64,000 nucleotides of DNA from Bacillota bacterium (GTDB lineage: Bacteria > Bacillota > Clostridia > Tissierellales > MES13). The notes below the pieces were generated by a model. It had not been told where the DNA came from. It did no database searches and saw nothing but the letters and a program-made list of their open reading frames with translations. Below, in pieces: positions 44,867 through 54,376 of the stretch; the first letter of the stretch is position 1, and each line of letters begins with the position of its first letter. Location: contig VENA01000030.1 of NCBI GenBank assembly GCA_009711785.1, forward strand, positions 1 to 64,000, written 5' to 3'. A program made the position numbers and the translations under genes.

Positions 44867-45110
44867 ACTCGGGGTGAGAATATTTAAAAATATATTTGAT
44901 TTTTTAATTTTATTTTTAAGGATTTTCATTATTTTAGTAATATTAGGTTTTGTATTACCTTATTTAGTCGAAAAATTTTTTTTATTATTAGAATTGAAAA
45001 AGATCAAAGAACCACCAAGTAATAATTCAACTTTTGTTATTTCATATAATTTTTTAAAAGAAAATTTCATTTACTATATAAAAAAGCTATTTTTTTCATA
45101 TCTTATGTAA
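44856..45110 (+). CDS. Small membrane protein of unknown function
   Basis: An 84-aa frame overlapping the end of spoIIM by 11 nt. One strong hydrophobic helix (about residues 15-37, FLILFLRIFIILVILGFVLP) precedes a basic soluble tail. No family is recognised. The start is uncertain: ATG at 44856 has a weak site, while GTG at 44874 lies in GGGGTGAG. It precedes xerD, where Clostridia often have a small membrane protein. Confidence 0.5.
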   Translation: MWHRLGVRIFKNIFDFLILFLRIFIILVILGFVLPYLVEKFFLLLELKKIKEPPSNNSTFVISYNFLKENFIYYIKKLFFSYLM

Positions 45111-45198
45111 ATTTAACAGAAAAAAAAAGGAATTTTGTAGTTTATGTTGAATTGTTAGAAAGTAAGCTATTAAAATAAGTAATAAAAGGAGTAATAGA

Positions 45199-46086
45199 AT
45201 GCAACATAATCATATAGAGAGTTTTATTACATATTTAAAAGAAGATAGAGAGTTATCAAATAATACAATAGAATCATATAGAAGAGATTTAAATCAGTTC
45301 AATAGTTTTCTAACAGAAAATAATAATAAAGTAATTAATGCTAATAAAACAATTATCATTACTTATTTAATGTATTTAAAAAGAAAAGGAAGAGCTACGT
45401 CTACTGTATCTAGAAGTTTAGCTTCAATTAGATCTTTTTATCAATATCTACTTAATGAAAATTTGATAAAAAAAGATCCAACAATAAATTTAAAATCACC
45501 TAAACAAGAGAAAAAGCTACCTGAAATACTTACACCAAAAGAGGTAGAGATATTATTAGATCAACCTAATTCTAATGATGCTAAAGGTGTAAGAGATAGA
45601 GCTATGTTAGAGTTATTATATGCAGCAGGGGTTAGAGTATCCGAGCTAGTAGCTTTAGATATAGGTGATATTAATCTTAAAATGGGTTTTATATCATGTT
45701 CTAAAGATACATCAAATGAAAGGGTTATTCCTATAGGAAGTGTATCTATAAAAACTTTATCCCTTTATATAAAAGAATATAGAGAAAAGTTTGTTAAACA
45801 AAAAGATGAAAATGCATTATTTGTAAACTATTATGGTACAAGATTGTCAAGACAAGGTTTTTGGAAAATAATTAAAAATTACACAACAAAGGTAAATATA
45901 AACAAAAAAATAACGCCACATACTTTAAGACATTCATTTGCTGTTCATTTACTTCAAAATGGGGCTGATTTAAAATCAGTACAAGAGATGCTTGGTCACT
46001 CTGATATCTCAACCACACAAATTTATACTCATATAAACAAGAATCGCATTAAGAAAGTATATGAAAAAGCACATCCTAGAGCATAA
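45199..46086 (+). CDS. xerD: Tyrosine site-specific recombinase XerD
   Basis: Resolves chromosome dimers at dif with XerC or a paralog. An N-terminal SAM-like core-binding domain (about residues 1-90) is followed by the catalytic domain with R (LLYAAGVRVSELVAL), HTLRHSFAVHLLQNG (H-x-x-R), LGHSDISTTQIY (His and nucleophilic Tyr). All catalytic residues are present. The length of 295 aa is typical. AAAGGAG precedes ATG. Confidence 0.94.
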   Translation: MQHNHIESFITYLKEDRELSNNTIESYRRDLNQFNSFLTENNNKVINANKTIIITYLMYLKRKGRATSTVSRSLASIRSFYQYLLNENLIKKDPTINLKSPKQEKKLPEILTPKEVEILLDQPNSNDAKGVRDRAMLELLYAAGVRVSELVALDIGDINLKMGFISCSKDTSNERVIPIGSVSIKTLSLYIKEYREKFVKQKDENALFVNYYGTRLSRQGFWKIIKNYTTKVNINKKITPHTLRHSFAVHLLQNGADLKSVQEMLGHSDISTTQIYTHINKNRIKKVYEKAHPRA

Positions 46087-46117
46087 AATCCGTCTTAAGA
46101 GATGGGTTTTATTTTTT
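46083..46117 (+). terminator. Probable intrinsic terminator after xerD
   Basis: AAAATCCGTCTT pairs imperfectly, with G-U pairs, to GAGATGGGTTTT, followed by ATTTTTT. It separates xerD from the nucleoside salvage operon. Confidence 0.6.
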
Positions 46118-46174
46118 CTATTAAAACACAAAATACAGGGTATAATACATATAACTAAAAGGAGGTAGGCAGAA

Positions 46175-47353
46175 ATGAAAATAAATAGGGTTACTTTAAT
46201 AGTATTAGATAGCGTAGGCATAGGAGAATTGCCGGATGCTAAAGACTATGGAGATGAGGGGAGTAACACACTTAATAATATAGTAAAGGAAATTGGTGAT
46301 TTAAAAATACCAAATTTAGTACAGCTTGGTATAGGAAATATTGAAGGTGTAAATAAAATTGAAAAAACTAATAAAGCATGGGGAGCTTATGGTAGAAGCA
46401 AAGAAAAATCTGCGGGAAAAGACACTACCACCGGACATTGGGAAATTGCAGGTATACTTATGGATAAGCCTTTTCCTACATATCCTAATGGTTTTCCAAA
46501 AGAAGTTATTGATAAATTTGAAAAGACGATAGGAACTAAGATTCTTGGAAACAAGCCTGCTTCAGGAACTAAAATTATAGAGGAGTTAGGTAATAAACAT
46601 ATGGAAACCGGCTATCCTATAGTTTATACATCTGCTGATAGCGTATTTCAAATAGCTGCCCATGAAGAAGTGATTTCAGTTAAGAAATTATATGAAATGT
46701 GCGAAGTAGCAAGAGAAATTCTAAAAGGAAAACATGGCGTTGGAAGAGTAATAGCCAGACCCTTTATTGGCGAATCCGGTAATTTTAAAAGAACATCTAG
46801 ACGTCATGATTATTCTTTAAAACCAAAACATGAAACGATGCTTGATAGTATTAAAAACAAAAACTATGAAGTTAAAGCTGTAGGTAAAATAGTTGACATA
46901 TATAGTGGTCAAGGAATTACACAAAGTGTACACACAGAGAACAATATGGATGGTGTAGATAAAACAATTAAGTATATGAAAGAAAGCTTTAATGGTTTAA
47001 TATTTACAAATTTAGTTGATTTTGATATGAAATATGGTCATAGAAATAATCCTAAGGGTTATGGTCAAGCTTTAGAAAATTTTGATAAAAGACTACCTGA
47101 AATTATGGAAAACCTAAGAGAAGATGAAGTTTTAATAATTACTGCTGATCATGGTTGTGATCCTACTACAGAGAGTACTGATCATTCTAGGGAGTATATT
47201 CCTATATTACTTTATGGTAAAGCTATAAAGTCACATACAAATATTGGTACTAGAGAAACTTTTTCAGATATAGGTGCAACTGTAGTTGACATGTTAAATG
47301 CAACAGAAATTAAAAATGGTAAAAGTTTTTTAAAAAATATATTAAAGGAGTAG
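46175..47353 (+). CDS. deoB: Phosphopentomutase
   Basis: Interconverts (deoxy)ribose 1- and 5-phosphate in nucleoside salvage. This alkaline-phosphatase-fold enzyme shows [20 protein letters not shown] with metal-binding Asp, [12 protein letters not shown] (nucleophilic Thr region), and [20 protein letters not shown] (His and Asp ligands). The length of 392 aa is typical. AAGGAGGT precedes ATG. It opens the deoB-pnp-pnp-pdp unit. Confidence 0.97.
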   Translation: MKINRVTLIVLDSVGIGELPDAKDYGDEGSNTLNNIVKEIGDLKIPNLVQLGIGNIEGVNKIEKTNKAWGAYGRSKEKSAGKDTTTGHWEIAGILMDKPFPTYPNGFPKEVIDKFEKTIGTKILGNKPASGTKIIEELGNKHMETGYPIVYTSADSVFQIAAHEEVISVKKLYEMCEVAREILKGKHGVGRVIARPFIGESGNFKRTSRRHDYSLKPKHETMLDSIKNKNYEVKAVGKIVDIYSGQGITQSVHTENNMDGVDKTIKYMKESFNGLIFTNLVDFDMKYGHRNNPKGYGQALENFDKRLPEIMENLREDEVLIITADHGCDPTTESTDHSREYIPILLYGKAIKSHTNIGTRETFSDIGATVVDMLNATEIKNGKSFLKNILKE

Positions 47354-47358
47354 TTTAT

Positions 47359-48177
47359 ATGGATTTTATAACTAAAATTAAGCAATCTAGTAACTATTTA
47401 AAAAAGAAAATAAATATAAAACCTGATATAGGACTAGTATTAGGTTCTGGTTTAGGTATATTAGCAGATGAAATTAAGAATAAAACAACAATTAAATATA
47501 GTGAGATACCTAATTTCCCTAAATCAACAGTAAAGGGCCATAAAGGACAATTAGTCATTGGAGAATTAGAAGGTAAGAAAGTAATAGCTATGCAAGGAAG
47601 ATTTCATTACTACGAAGGATATCCATTAAGGGATGTAACATTTCCTATAAGGGTTATGAAAGAACTAGGGATTGAGAAGTTAATAGTTACCAATGCAGCC
47701 GGTGGAGCTAATAAAACATTTAAGCCAGGAGATTTAATGATTATAAAAGATCATATCAATTTTGGTTTTGACAATCCATTAATAGGTGAGAATTATAATG
47801 AATTAGGACCTAGGTTTCCAGATATGTCAAATGCTTATTCAAAGGATTTAATAAAAACAGCATATGATGTTTCTAAAGAACTTAATATTGACATAAAAGA
47901 AGGTAATTACATGTTTTTAACAGGACCTTCTTATGAAACACCTGCTGAAATTAAAATGGTTAGCTATTTAGGGGCTGATGCAGTGGGAATGTCAACTGTA
48001 CCTGAGGTTATAGTGGCTGTTCATTCTGGTATAGAAGTGTTAGGAATATCATGTATCACTAATATGGCAGCAGGTATATTAGAACAACCATTAAGTCATA
48101 AAGAAGTAATAGAGACAACAGAAAAGGTAAAAGATAAATTTATTATCTTAATTAGAAAGATCTTGTTTAATATATAA
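47359..48177 (+). CDS. Purine nucleoside phosphorylase, canonical copy
   Basis: Trimeric PNP that splits purine nucleosides with phosphate. The phosphate loop LVLGSGLG is near residue 29, GRFHYYEGYPLRDVTFP near 84 and VTNAAGGANK near 112. The base-site Glu is in TGPSYETPAEIKM (the Glu201 position of human PNP) and Asn in GISCITNMAAGI (the Asn243 position). Both key residues fit 6-oxopurine (inosine, guanosine) use. The length is 272 aa. The gene ends 14 nt before a divergent copy. Confidence 0.94.
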   Translation: MDFITKIKQSSNYLKKKINIKPDIGLVLGSGLGILADEIKNKTTIKYSEIPNFPKSTVKGHKGQLVIGELEGKKVIAMQGRFHYYEGYPLRDVTFPIRVMKELGIEKLIVTNAAGGANKTFKPGDLMIIKDHINFGFDNPLIGENYNELGPRFPDMSNAYSKDLIKTAYDVSKELNIDIKEGNYMFLTGPSYETPAEIKMVSYLGADAVGMSTVPEVIVAVHSGIEVLGISCITNMAAGILEQPLSHKEVIETTEKVKDKFIILIRKILFNI

Positions 48178-48191
48178 TAGGGGGTAATACA

Positions 48192-49019
48192 GTGAAAAAT
48201 TTATTAGAAAGAATTAATGATAGTAGTAATTACATAAAAAAGAAAATAGATATAGAACCAAAAATAGGTTTAATATTAGGTTCTGGATTAGGAACACTTG
48301 CTAATGAAGTAAAGAATCCAACCAGTATAAATTATGAAGACATACCTAATTTTCCAGTTTCTACAGTTGAAGGACATGAAGGTAAGCTTGTCATTGGTGA
48401 ATTAGAAGGTAAAAAAGTTATTGCCATGCAGGGAAGATTTCATTATTATGAAGGCTACTCTATGGAAGATATTACATTTCCAGTAAGAGTTATGAAAAAA
48501 TTAGGAGTTGAATTAATACTTGTAACAAATGCATGTGGAGGAATGAATAAAGAATTATATCCTGGTGCTTTAATGATAATAGAAGATCATATCAATTTTA
48601 CAGGAGATAACCCATTAATAGGTTCAAATTTTGAAGAACTAGGGCCTAGATTTCCTGATATGTCTAGGGCTTATGATAAAGAAATGATAGAACTTGCTGA
48701 AAATGTAAGTGAAAAATTAGAAATCAAAACTGAAAAAGGTGTATATGCAGCAATTAGTGGACCTAATTATTTATCAAGGGCAGAATTAAAAATGTTAAGA
48801 AAAGTAGGTGGAGACACTGTAGGAATGTCAACAGTTCCTGAAGTTATAGTTGCTAATCATTCAGGCTTAAAGGTCTTAGGAATATCATGTGTAACTGACA
48901 TGGCCATAGCTGAAGAAATTGAATCAATAAGTCATGAACAAGTAGTAGAGGTTGCTAATAAAACTAGACCAAAGTTTATTAAGTTAGTAAAGGGAATAAT
49001 TAATGAGGTGACCCTTTAA
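48192..49019 (+). CDS. Purine nucleoside phosphorylase paralog with altered base site
   Basis: Tandem paralog of the preceding gene (275 aa, GTG start with GGGGGTAA). The phosphate site (LILGSGLGTLA) and GRFHYYEGYSMEDITFP are kept. The base-recognition Glu is replaced by Leu in SGPNYLSRAELKM, and the Asn that marks 6-oxopurine specificity is Asp in GISCVTDMAIAEE. In human PNP an Asn-to-Asp change at this position allows adenosine. A shifted substrate range, perhaps 6-aminopurines, is therefore predicted. The GG motif is VTNACGGMNK (Cys for Ala). Confidence 0.92.
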   Translation: MKNLLERINDSSNYIKKKIDIEPKIGLILGSGLGTLANEVKNPTSINYEDIPNFPVSTVEGHEGKLVIGELEGKKVIAMQGRFHYYEGYSMEDITFPVRVMKKLGVELILVTNACGGMNKELYPGALMIIEDHINFTGDNPLIGSNFEELGPRFPDMSRAYDKEMIELAENVSEKLEIKTEKGVYAAISGPNYLSRAELKMLRKVGGDTVGMSTVPEVIVANHSGLKVLGISCVTDMAIAEEIESISHEQVVEVANKTRPKFIKLVKGIINEVTL

Positions 49020-50347
49020 TGAATATGTACGATATCATTAAGAAAAAAAGAGATGGTAAAATACTAACAGAAAATGAAATAAATTATTTTATTGATAGAT
49101 ATACAGAAGGTAAAATACCAGATTACCAAGCATCAGCTTTATTAATGGCAATATTTTTTAATAAGATGAACAAAGATGAAACAATCAATTTAACAAAGGC
49201 TATGCTTAACTCCGGTGATATAATTGATTTATCACAAATTGATGGAATAAAGGTAGATAAACACAGTACAGGCGGTGTAGGCGATAAAACAACATTGGTA
49301 TTAGCACCTATGGTAGCAGCTTGCGGACTGCCTGTAGCTAAAATGTCAGGGCGAGGACTTGGACATACAGGTGGAACTCTAGATAAATTAGAATCTATAA
49401 AGAATTTTAACATTGAATTAACTAAAAAAGAATTTATTAATAATGTTAATAAGATTAATCTAGCTGTTGCTGGACAAACTGCAGATATTACCCCTGCAGA
49501 TAAAAAATTATATGCCTTAAGAGATGTAACTGCGACAGTAGATAATATTTCTTTAATTGCTAGTAGCATAATGAGTAAAAAATTAGCCTCTGGTTCAGAT
49601 GCTATTGTGTTAGATGTTAAAGTTGGTAGTGGAGCATTTATGAAAGATGTAGACAATGCTTTTCAACTAGCGAAAGAAATGGTTGATATTGGTATTGACA
49701 TGGGAAAGGATACAGTTGCTGTGTTATCGAATATGGAAGAACCATTAGGAAGGGCAGTAGGTAATTCACTTGAGGTTAAAGAAGCTATAAATACATTAAA
49801 AAATAATGGACCAAAGGATTTATTAGAATTATGTTTAACTTTAGGTTCAAGGTTATTAGTATTAGGTAAAAAAGCAACTGATATAAAACATGGACGTAAA
49901 ATGCTATTAGATGTTATAAACAATGGTAAGGCTCTTGAAAAGTTTAGTGAATTTGTAAAAGCTCAAAATGGTGAAACAAAATATATAAAAGATACATCTC
50001 TTTTACCTAAAGCTAATTATGTAGTCGAATATAAAAGTAATAAAAATGGATACATAAGAAAAATAGATGCAGAAGGTATTGGTAGATGTGCTTTAACTTT
50101 AGGAGCTGGACGTGAAACTAAAGAAAGTAAAATAGATTTATCAACAGGAATTGTACTTAACAAAAAGGTTATGGAAAAAGTAACTAAAAAGGAAACTTTA
50201 GTTTATATACATGGCAACGACTTAACAAAGATAAATAAAGTAAAAGAGATGTTGAATGATATAATTATCATAGATGAAAAAATAGATAAAAAGAAAAAAC
50301 TTATATATGGAGTAGTAGATAAATCAGGTATTGAGAGATTATCATAA
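49019..50347 (+). CDS. pdp: Pyrimidine-nucleoside phosphorylase
   Basis: Cleaves uridine, deoxyuridine and thymidine with phosphate. Signature motif MSGRGLGHTGGTLDKLESI is near residue 113, with KHSTGGVGDKTTLVLAP near 81 and the C-terminal anticodon-fold-like domain about 345-435. The length of 442 aa is typical. Its ATG shares one base with the stop of the second pnp gene. The stop codon lies in the loop of the terminator. Confidence 0.95.
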   Translation: MNMYDIIKKKRDGKILTENEINYFIDRYTEGKIPDYQASALLMAIFFNKMNKDETINLTKAMLNSGDIIDLSQIDGIKVDKHSTGGVGDKTTLVLAPMVAACGLPVAKMSGRGLGHTGGTLDKLESIKNFNIELTKKEFINNVNKINLAVAGQTADITPADKKLYALRDVTATVDNISLIASSIMSKKLASGSDAIVLDVKVGSGAFMKDVDNAFQLAKEMVDIGIDMGKDTVAVLSNMEEPLGRAVGNSLEVKEAINTLKNNGPKDLLELCLTLGSRLLVLGKKATDIKHGRKMLLDVINNGKALEKFSEFVKAQNGETKYIKDTSLLPKANYVVEYKSNKNGYIRKIDAEGIGRCALTLGAGRETKESKIDLSTGIVLNKKVMEKVTKKETLVYIHGNDLTKINKVKEMLNDIIIIDEKIDKKKKLIYGVVDKSGIERLS

Positions 50348-50365
50348 TGATAATCTCTTTTTTAT
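50334..50365 (+). terminator. Intrinsic terminator after pdp
   Basis: AGAGATTATCA (50334-50344) pairs with TGATAATCTCT (50348-50358), T-run follows. The TAA stop forms the loop. Confidence 0.92.
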
Positions 50366-50428
50366 TTTTAATTGAATAATTAAAGAATTGCTGGTTAACC
50401 TAAAATTATAAAAGAAGGGAGGATTATT

Positions 50429-51595
50429 ATGAAAAGATATAAAAAATTTCTAAGTATATTTACGATTGTTTGTTTTCTGGCAACTATTATACCTTATAAT
50501 TATGTAAACGCAGATAATTTATTTGATTTAAAAAGTGAATCAGCGATTTTGGTTGATGCTGGAACTGGAAAAATAATTTATGAAAAAGATCCACATAAGA
50601 AGTTAGAGCCTGCTAGTATAACAAAAATTATGGTCCTTTTACTCGCTATGGAAAGTTTAGAATCTAATAGAATTAATCTAAATGATAAAGTAGTGGTAAG
50701 TGAAAATGCATCTAGTATGGGTGGAAGCCAAGTTTATCTTGAGACAGGTGAGACTAAAACAGTAGAGAATCTATTAAAAGCTATTTCAGTAAGATCAGCT
50801 AACGATGCAGCAGTTGCCTTAAGTGAACATATAGCGGGTTCTGAAGAATTATTTATTAAAATGATGAATGAAAGGGCAAAGGCATTAGGTATGGATAACA
50901 CTAATTTTATGAATCCAACGGGATTACCTGATGATAATCATTATACAACAGCCTATGATATTAGTATAATGTCTAGAGAATTATTAAAATACCCTAAAAT
51001 ACATCAATGGTTAACTATATGGATGACAACTATGATGGTAGGAAAAGAAAATGATGTAGAACAAACATTAGTTAATACTAATAAATTAGTTAGATTTTAT
51101 AAGGGAGCAAATGGAATAAAAACTGGTTATACTAGTACTGCTGGTTTTTGTTTATCAGCATCAGCCACAAGAAATAGATTAACTCTAATAAGTGTAGTTT
51201 TAGGTTGCAAAACTTCAAATAACAGATTTTCAGAATCAAGGAAATTGCTCGATTATGGATTTGCTACGTATGATTCTTTACCAATCTGTAAAAAAGGAGA
51301 TATAATTAAGAATTTACCTGTATCTAAGGGAAAAATAGAAAATATTGATGTTGTAGCTAAAAAGGATCTTAATTTACTTATTAAAAAGGGGAAACCTAAA
51401 AAGATAGAAAAAAATTATATTTTACCAAAATATTTAATGCCTCCTCTAAGTAAGAACGAAAAGATCGGTGAATTAGTAATTAAATTAGAAGGAAAAGAAG
51501 TAGGAAGGGTAGATTTAATAGTTACAAAAGATATAGAGAAAGCATCATTCTTTACGATGATTAAGAAAATGTTTTCAAAATTAGTAAGTAATTAA
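50429..51595 (+). CDS. D-alanyl-D-alanine carboxypeptidase (PBP5-like, DacF-type)
   Basis: Secreted low-molecular-weight penicillin-binding protein that trims peptidoglycan stem peptides. A signal peptide covers about residues 1-28 (ending NYVNA). Active-site motifs: SITKIM (SxxK) near 61, SAND near 125, and KTGYTS near 232. A beta-rich C-terminal domain and an amphipathic end (ASFFTMIKKMFSKLVSN) for membrane attachment follow. The length is 388 aa. It lies directly after the nucleoside operon, as dacF does in relatives. Confidence 0.93.
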   Translation: MKRYKKFLSIFTIVCFLATIIPYNYVNADNLFDLKSESAILVDAGTGKIIYEKDPHKKLEPASITKIMVLLLAMESLESNRINLNDKVVVSENASSMGGSQVYLETGETKTVENLLKAISVRSANDAAVALSEHIAGSEELFIKMMNERAKALGMDNTNFMNPTGLPDDNHYTTAYDISIMSRELLKYPKIHQWLTIWMTTMMVGKENDVEQTLVNTNKLVRFYKGANGIKTGYTSTAGFCLSASATRNRLTLISVVLGCKTSNNRFSESRKLLDYGFATYDSLPICKKGDIIKNLPVSKGKIENIDVVAKKDLNLLIKKGKPKKIEKNYILPKYLMPPLSKNEKIGELVIKLEGKEVGRVDLIVTKDIEKASFFTMIKKMFSKLVSN

Positions 51596-51605
51596 AATTA
51601 TATTA

Positions 51606-51670
51606 AACATGCTTATTATATTTGTAATTTGAATTATAAAATTATAAAATATATATAGCATGTTTTTTTA
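51606..51670 (+). terminator. Long-loop terminator
   Basis: AACATGCT (51606-51613) pairs with AGCATGTT (51657-51664); AT-rich complementary stretches lie inside, and T7 follows. Confidence 0.65.
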
Positions 51671-51680
51671 TGTTTAAAAA

Positions 51681-51709
51681 TTGTAAAATGATATAATTTG
51701 TAATATAAT
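51681..51709 (+). promoter_or_regulatory. Sigma-A-type promoter for M50 protease/scpAB
   Basis: TTGTAA (51681-51686), 17-nt spacer, TATAAT (51704-51709), 34 nt before the TTG start. Confidence 0.75.
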
Positions 51710-51743
51710 ATTATAGTTATAAAAATTGGAAGGATTTGATAGA

Positions 51744-52364
51744 TTGGAAACAATAATAGCTCAATTATTTGACAAACTTTTATTTATGCCTGCCATATTA
51801 ATAGCAATAACATTGCATGAGTTAGCCCATGGGTATATGGCATATCAGCTAGGTGATCCTACAGCCTACGAAAATGGAAGACTTACATTAAACCCAATTT
51901 CTCATATTGATATAGTAGGTTTTTTGTTATTATTTATAGTAGGTTTTGGTTGGGCTAAACCAGTACCTATTAATCCTAGGTACTTTAAAAAACGTAAAAT
52001 GGGTACTCTTTTAGTATCCTTAGCAGGACCTGTAACTAATTTTATATTAGCTTTATTTTCAGCAATTATTTTTGTAAGCGGAATTATAGAAAATAATATT
52101 ATCTTAAGTATGTTAAGACCTCTGATATTTATTAATATAGCTTTAGGTGTGTTTAACTTACTTCCATTTCCGCCATTAGATGGATCAAAAATTGTTGCAA
52201 GCTTATTACCTAATAATTTAGAATACTTATTTTATAAATATGAAAAGTATTTGTATTTAATATTAATATTATTAGTTTTAACAAATAATATAGAAAGAAT
52301 ACTTGGTCCATTAGTACAAATTGGTTTTAATACTTTAAATGATATTCTTAATATGATTTTTTAA
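51744..52364 (+). CDS. Site-2 protease family membrane metallopeptidase (M50)
   Basis: Intramembrane zinc protease with HELAHGYMAYQLGDPTA (HExxH) in the first helix and NLLPFPPLDGSKI (Asp ligand) near residue 145. About six hydrophobic segments are present. The TTG at 51744 is preferred, with GGAAGGAT upstream, over TTG at 51726. The length of 206 aa matches the short YwhC-like group without a PDZ domain. Substrates are unknown. It precedes scpA by 31 nt. Confidence 0.9.
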   Translation: METIIAQLFDKLLFMPAILIAITLHELAHGYMAYQLGDPTAYENGRLTLNPISHIDIVGFLLLFIVGFGWAKPVPINPRYFKKRKMGTLLVSLAGPVTNFILALFSAIIFVSGIIENNIILSMLRPLIFINIALGVFNLLPFPPLDGSKIVASLLPNNLEYLFYKYEKYLYLILILLVLTNNIERILGPLVQIGFNTLNDILNMIF

Positions 52365-52395
52365 TCACAAAACTAAAATAAATAGGGGTAGTAAT

Positions 52396-53142
52396 ATGAA
52401 ATATACAGTAGTTTTAGAATCTTTTGAAGGACCGTTTGATTTATTGTATCATCTAATAGAGAAGTCTGAAGTGGATATTTATGACATACCAATTTCTGAT
52501 ATTGCAGATCAATATATTAATTATCTAGAAAAAATGGAAGAACTAGATTTAGACATTACAAGTGAATTTTTAGTAATGGCTGCTACGCTTTTAGAAATTA
52601 AGTCTAAAATGCTTCTTCCAAAGGAAAAAAATGAAGGTGAGCAATTAGAATTTGAAGAAACTGACCCAAGGGAAGAATTAGTTAGAAGGTTAATTGAATA
52701 CAAAAAGTATAAAATTGCAGCTGAAAAACTTAAAGAAAAAGAATTAATACATAGTAAAGTTTTTTATAAGCCAAAGGAAGAAATAGAGCATTTTTATGAA
52801 AGCAAAGATGACATTTTAGAGGGATTAGAATTATCAGATTTAATAAAAGCATTAGACAAGGTTATTAAGAAAAACAAAACAGCAAATGAAAACTTTGATA
52901 TGAAAAATATAGAGAGAGAAGAAATTACGATAGAACAAGCTATGGATAATATTTTAGGTCTAATTTCTGAAAATGATAAAATCGAATTTGATGACTTATT
53001 TATTAATAAAGTAAATAGATCTAATATAGTAGTTATCTTTTTAGCACTTTTAGAATTAATTAAACTAGAAAACATTACAATAGTACAAACAAACAATTTT
53101 GGTGATATTATAATAAAAAAATATACTAAAGACAATGTTTAA
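52396..53142 (+). CDS. scpA: Segregation and condensation protein A
   Basis: Kleisin subunit of the SMC-ScpAB condensin. An N-terminal SMC-binding domain (ESFEGPFDLLYHLIEKSEVD, DIPISDIADQYINYLEKM) is followed by a helical linker and a C-terminal winged helix (IVVIFLALLELIKLENITIV). The length is 248 aa. The gap to scpB is 11 nt. Confidence 0.95.
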   Translation: MKYTVVLESFEGPFDLLYHLIEKSEVDIYDIPISDIADQYINYLEKMEELDLDITSEFLVMAATLLEIKSKMLLPKEKNEGEQLEFEETDPREELVRRLIEYKKYKIAAEKLKEKELIHSKVFYKPKEEIEHFYESKDDILEGLELSDLIKALDKVIKKNKTANENFDMKNIEREEITIEQAMDNILGLISENDKIEFDDLFINKVNRSNIVVIFLALLELIKLENITIVQTNNFGDIIIKKYTKDNV

Positions 53143-53153
53143 GGAGGGCATAT

Positions 53154-53699
53154 ATGGATCAAAGGGAAATTAAATCCATAATAGAATCTTTATTATTTAT
53201 TTGGGGTGAGCCCTTATCTATTAAAGATATAAGTAAAGTAATACAGAGGGACAAAAAAGAAACAGAACAAATAATTAAAGATATGAAAGATGATTTTGAC
53301 TATAATAGACGTGGTCTTCAAATAATTCAAATAAATGATAGTTTTCAATTAAGTACACGGCCAGAACATTATGAATGGATAGAAAAATTATGTTTACCTA
53401 AGAATAGTAAAACTTTATCTAATGCAGCATTAGAAACACTTTCAATTATAGCGTATAAACAACCAATAACAAGGGTAGAAGTAGAATCTGTAAGGGGAGT
53501 GAAGTGTGATAAGTCAATAATTACTTTAATAGAGAAAAATATGGTTAAAGAAATTGGTAGATTAGATAAGACAGGACGTCCAATAATATACGGGACTACA
53601 GAATACTTTTTAAAATATTTCGGATTAGAAAATTTAGAAGAATTACCAAAAATTAAAGAACTAAACGAAATTAATAAAGAGGAAAATAACACAGTGTAA
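53154..53699 (+). CDS. scpB: Segregation and condensation protein B
   Basis: Dimeric winged-helix partner of ScpA, 181 aa. IIESLLFIWGEPLSIKDI and ETLSIIAYKQPITRVEVESV are family signatures, as is GRPIIYGTTEYFLKYFGL near the end. GGAGGG precedes ATG. The stop codon lies in the loop of the terminator. Confidence 0.96.
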   Translation: MDQREIKSIIESLLFIWGEPLSIKDISKVIQRDKKETEQIIKDMKDDFDYNRRGLQIIQINDSFQLSTRPEHYEWIEKLCLPKNSKTLSNAALETLSIIAYKQPITRVEVESVRGVKCDKSIITLIEKNMVKEIGRLDKTGRPIIYGTTEYFLKYFGLENLEELPKIKELNEINKEENNTV

Positions 53700-53716
53700 A
53701 CTGTGTTATTTTTTCT
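53684..53716 (+). terminator. Intrinsic terminator after scpB
   Basis: AAATAACACAGT pairs with ACTGTGTTATTT around GTAA, followed by T-rich sequence. It overlaps the scpB stop. Confidence 0.9.
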
Positions 53717-53771
53717 TTTATTGGGAAAAATATCTAATATAACCTATGTCTACTACTTTGGAGTGTGATAA

Positions 53772-54371
53772 ATGATTATTTTAGGTATAATTAGTATAAT
53801 ATTGATGATTATATTATTAATTCCATTTCATATAAGTTTAAAATTAGAAAGAAAGAAAGACCATGATAATATACAAATAAAATTTATATTTGTAAAAGGC
53901 TATATTAACTTTAAAATTGATATACCTTTTATTGATATAACTGAGAAGAATAATAACTTTTTTATAAAAATATTTAGCAAAAAAAAGAATAAGAAGAAAG
54001 AAAAAATAATTTCTGTAGAAAACATTATAGAAAAAGCTTATGAATATAAAAAATATTCTTATATTTTGATAAAAGTTCATAATTATTTTACTCAAAGGAT
54101 AAAAATAAAAAGAATAATTTGGAAAACTAAATTAGGATTGGAGGATGCTGCAATAACTGGGATGCTTACTGGCACTTTATGGTCTATTAAGTCAAATATT
54201 TTATTTTTCATAACCAATAATTATAAAACAAAGGAAGTAAAATTAGATGTAACTCCGTTTTTTAATGAAAATGTATTTGAAATATATTTTAACTGTATAA
54301 TTAGGTTTAAAATGGTTTATATTATAGTTGCAGGGTTAAAAGGTCTAATTGCTAAAATTGAAAGGCGGTGA
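53772..54371 (+). CDS. DUF2953 membrane-associated protein
   Basis: A 199-aa protein with one N-terminal transmembrane helix (about residues 2-20) and an alternating strand region (IQIKFIFVKGYINFKIDIPF). A lysine-rich stretch (KKKNKKKEK) and a central segment LGLEDAAITGMLTGTLWSI, diagnostic for DUF2953, follow. It lies 2-6 nt upstream of ytfJ, the usual partner in Clostridia and Bacilli. Its function is unknown; a link to sporulation is inferred from that partner. Confidence 0.85.
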   Translation: MIILGIISIILMIILLIPFHISLKLERKKDHDNIQIKFIFVKGYINFKIDIPFIDITEKNNNFFIKIFSKKKNKKKEKIISVENIIEKAYEYKKYSYILIKVHNYFTQRIKIKRIIWKTKLGLEDAAITGMLTGTLWSIKSNILFFITNNYKTKEVKLDVTPFFNENVFEIYFNCIIRFKMVYIIVAGLKGLIAKIERR

Positions 54372-54376
54372 GTTTA

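Noticed and set aside
49123-49656. Long minus-strand frame of 177 codons inside pdp
   Set aside because: It is the mirror of a well-conserved coding gene and has no ribosome site; typical shadow frame.
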